A stretch of DNA of 64,000 nt from assembly GCA_037127315.1 (NCBI GenBank), contig JBBBDQ010001686.1, forward strand, positions 2,194,501 to 2,258,500, in the 5' to 3' direction. Under the pieces are notes generated by a model that did no database searches, was not told the origin of the DNA, and saw only the letters and a list, made by a program, of their open reading frames with translations. Below are positions 63,479 to 64,000 of the stretch, piece by piece. This DNA is from Ascarosepion bandense (lineage: Eukaryota; Mollusca; Cephalopoda; Sepiida; Sepiidae). Each line of letters opens with the position of its first letter. Positions within the stretch are counted from its first letter, which is position 1. The translations under genes were made by a program, and so were the position numbers.

Positions 63479-64000
63479 TTGTTGCTTTATGTAATTTTGT
63501 AACTTAATTTAACTTAATTTCTATTAAATATTTTCCGTTATTCTGAGTTATTAGGAAAGTGTTTATTAATCAATCCGAAACATATTTCCCTATTTGAGAC
63601 TTTAATTCTAAATTAAAAGGTGGGTTGAACCAAATAATATTTCGTTTCCTCAAATTATTCTTATTGTAAAACAAAAAAACTAGACAACTACGTGTAGAAA
63701 TTAAAAGAAAAAATGGCAAAGACTCTAATGTAACTTGGAGTGTATTGAATAAGACCAGACGTTGCAACAGTGGTGATGTCTACAGATTGTGCCGATAAGC
63801 GACGTTGGGTATTTCCAGATTGAGAAACGTTGCTAAATGAAAGGAATTAAATAATTTCAGGCTGTATGCATGTTATGGTACCCTACTACGAGGAATGGAC
63901 TCATCCTCTTGCTATATGTAAATTACCTGCATGACTTCTAGAGGTCAGTCAACAAGAGCAGTTATTTACATCAGTTAACGACAGCTACTGGTGAGGCAGC
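63479..64000. other. No gene seen
   Basis: AT-rich, no recognised element up to the window edge. Confidence 0.4.

Overview
The window is AT-rich, gene-poor eukaryotic nuclear DNA made almost entirely of transposable-element remnants and tandem repeats. I found no host protein exon, no intact transposase or reverse transcriptase, and no bacterial-style operon, CRISPR array or ribosomal operon. The mix of RTE-like and Jockey/CR1-like LINE fragments, a Penelope-like element, Tc1 and mariner transposons, Helitron-like elements, tRNA- and 5S-derived SINEs, and very long (TA)n, (TCTA)n and (GAAA)n arrays points to a large invertebrate genome. A mollusc, and specifically a cephalopod such as an octopus, fits best. 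That is inference from repeat style, not proof.

Layout. 0-8 kb: Helitron-like and SINE copies, a repeat headed by a large hairpin, and 3' ends of two LINE families (LINE-A, RTE-like, which ends in an (AAG)n tract; LINE-B, Jockey/CR1-like, which ends in a conserved 60-bp tail plus poly(A)). 8.6-11 kb: (TCTA)n satellite and TA-rich DNA. 11.5-15.5 kb: 5S-like and tRNA-like SINE pieces, a solo LTR and LINE-A. 15.9-17.5 kb: a complete but dead Tc1 transposon with 208-bp inverted repeats. 19-25.4 kb: nested LINE-B, Helitron-like, L1-like and LINE-A pieces, ending in a tandem array of about 280 bp units. 25.5-34.1 kb: polypurine, microsatellite and polypyrimidine blocks with a three-headed SINE inside. 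35-40.2 kb: a second hairpin repeat, a LINE-B whose 3' end is amplified as a 141-bp tandem repeat, and another three-headed SINE. 40.3-43.2 kb: a dead mariner whose left inverted repeat is amplified to about 40 copies of 49 bp. 43-52 kb: LINE-A fragments, one split by a solo LTR, one split by two SINE blocks, an inverted copy of the 280-bp array, and a 527-bp foldback-rich element. 52-55.4 kb: two satellites and two reverse-transcriptase remnants. 56-64 kb: a MITE, microsatellites, LINE-A, LINE-B, a Helitron-like element, a 5S-derived SINE and a Penelope RT split by a SINE.

The elements work as parasite pairs rather than as a pathway. The SINE-3 family carries the same 3' tail as LINE-B, which suggests it was copied by LINE-B. 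Insertions within insertions give a relative age order. The most unusual structures are the mariner-TIR satellite, the SINE-3 copies with three head modules and one tail, the two ~280-bp arrays in opposite orientation 25 kb apart, and the hairpin-headed repeats.
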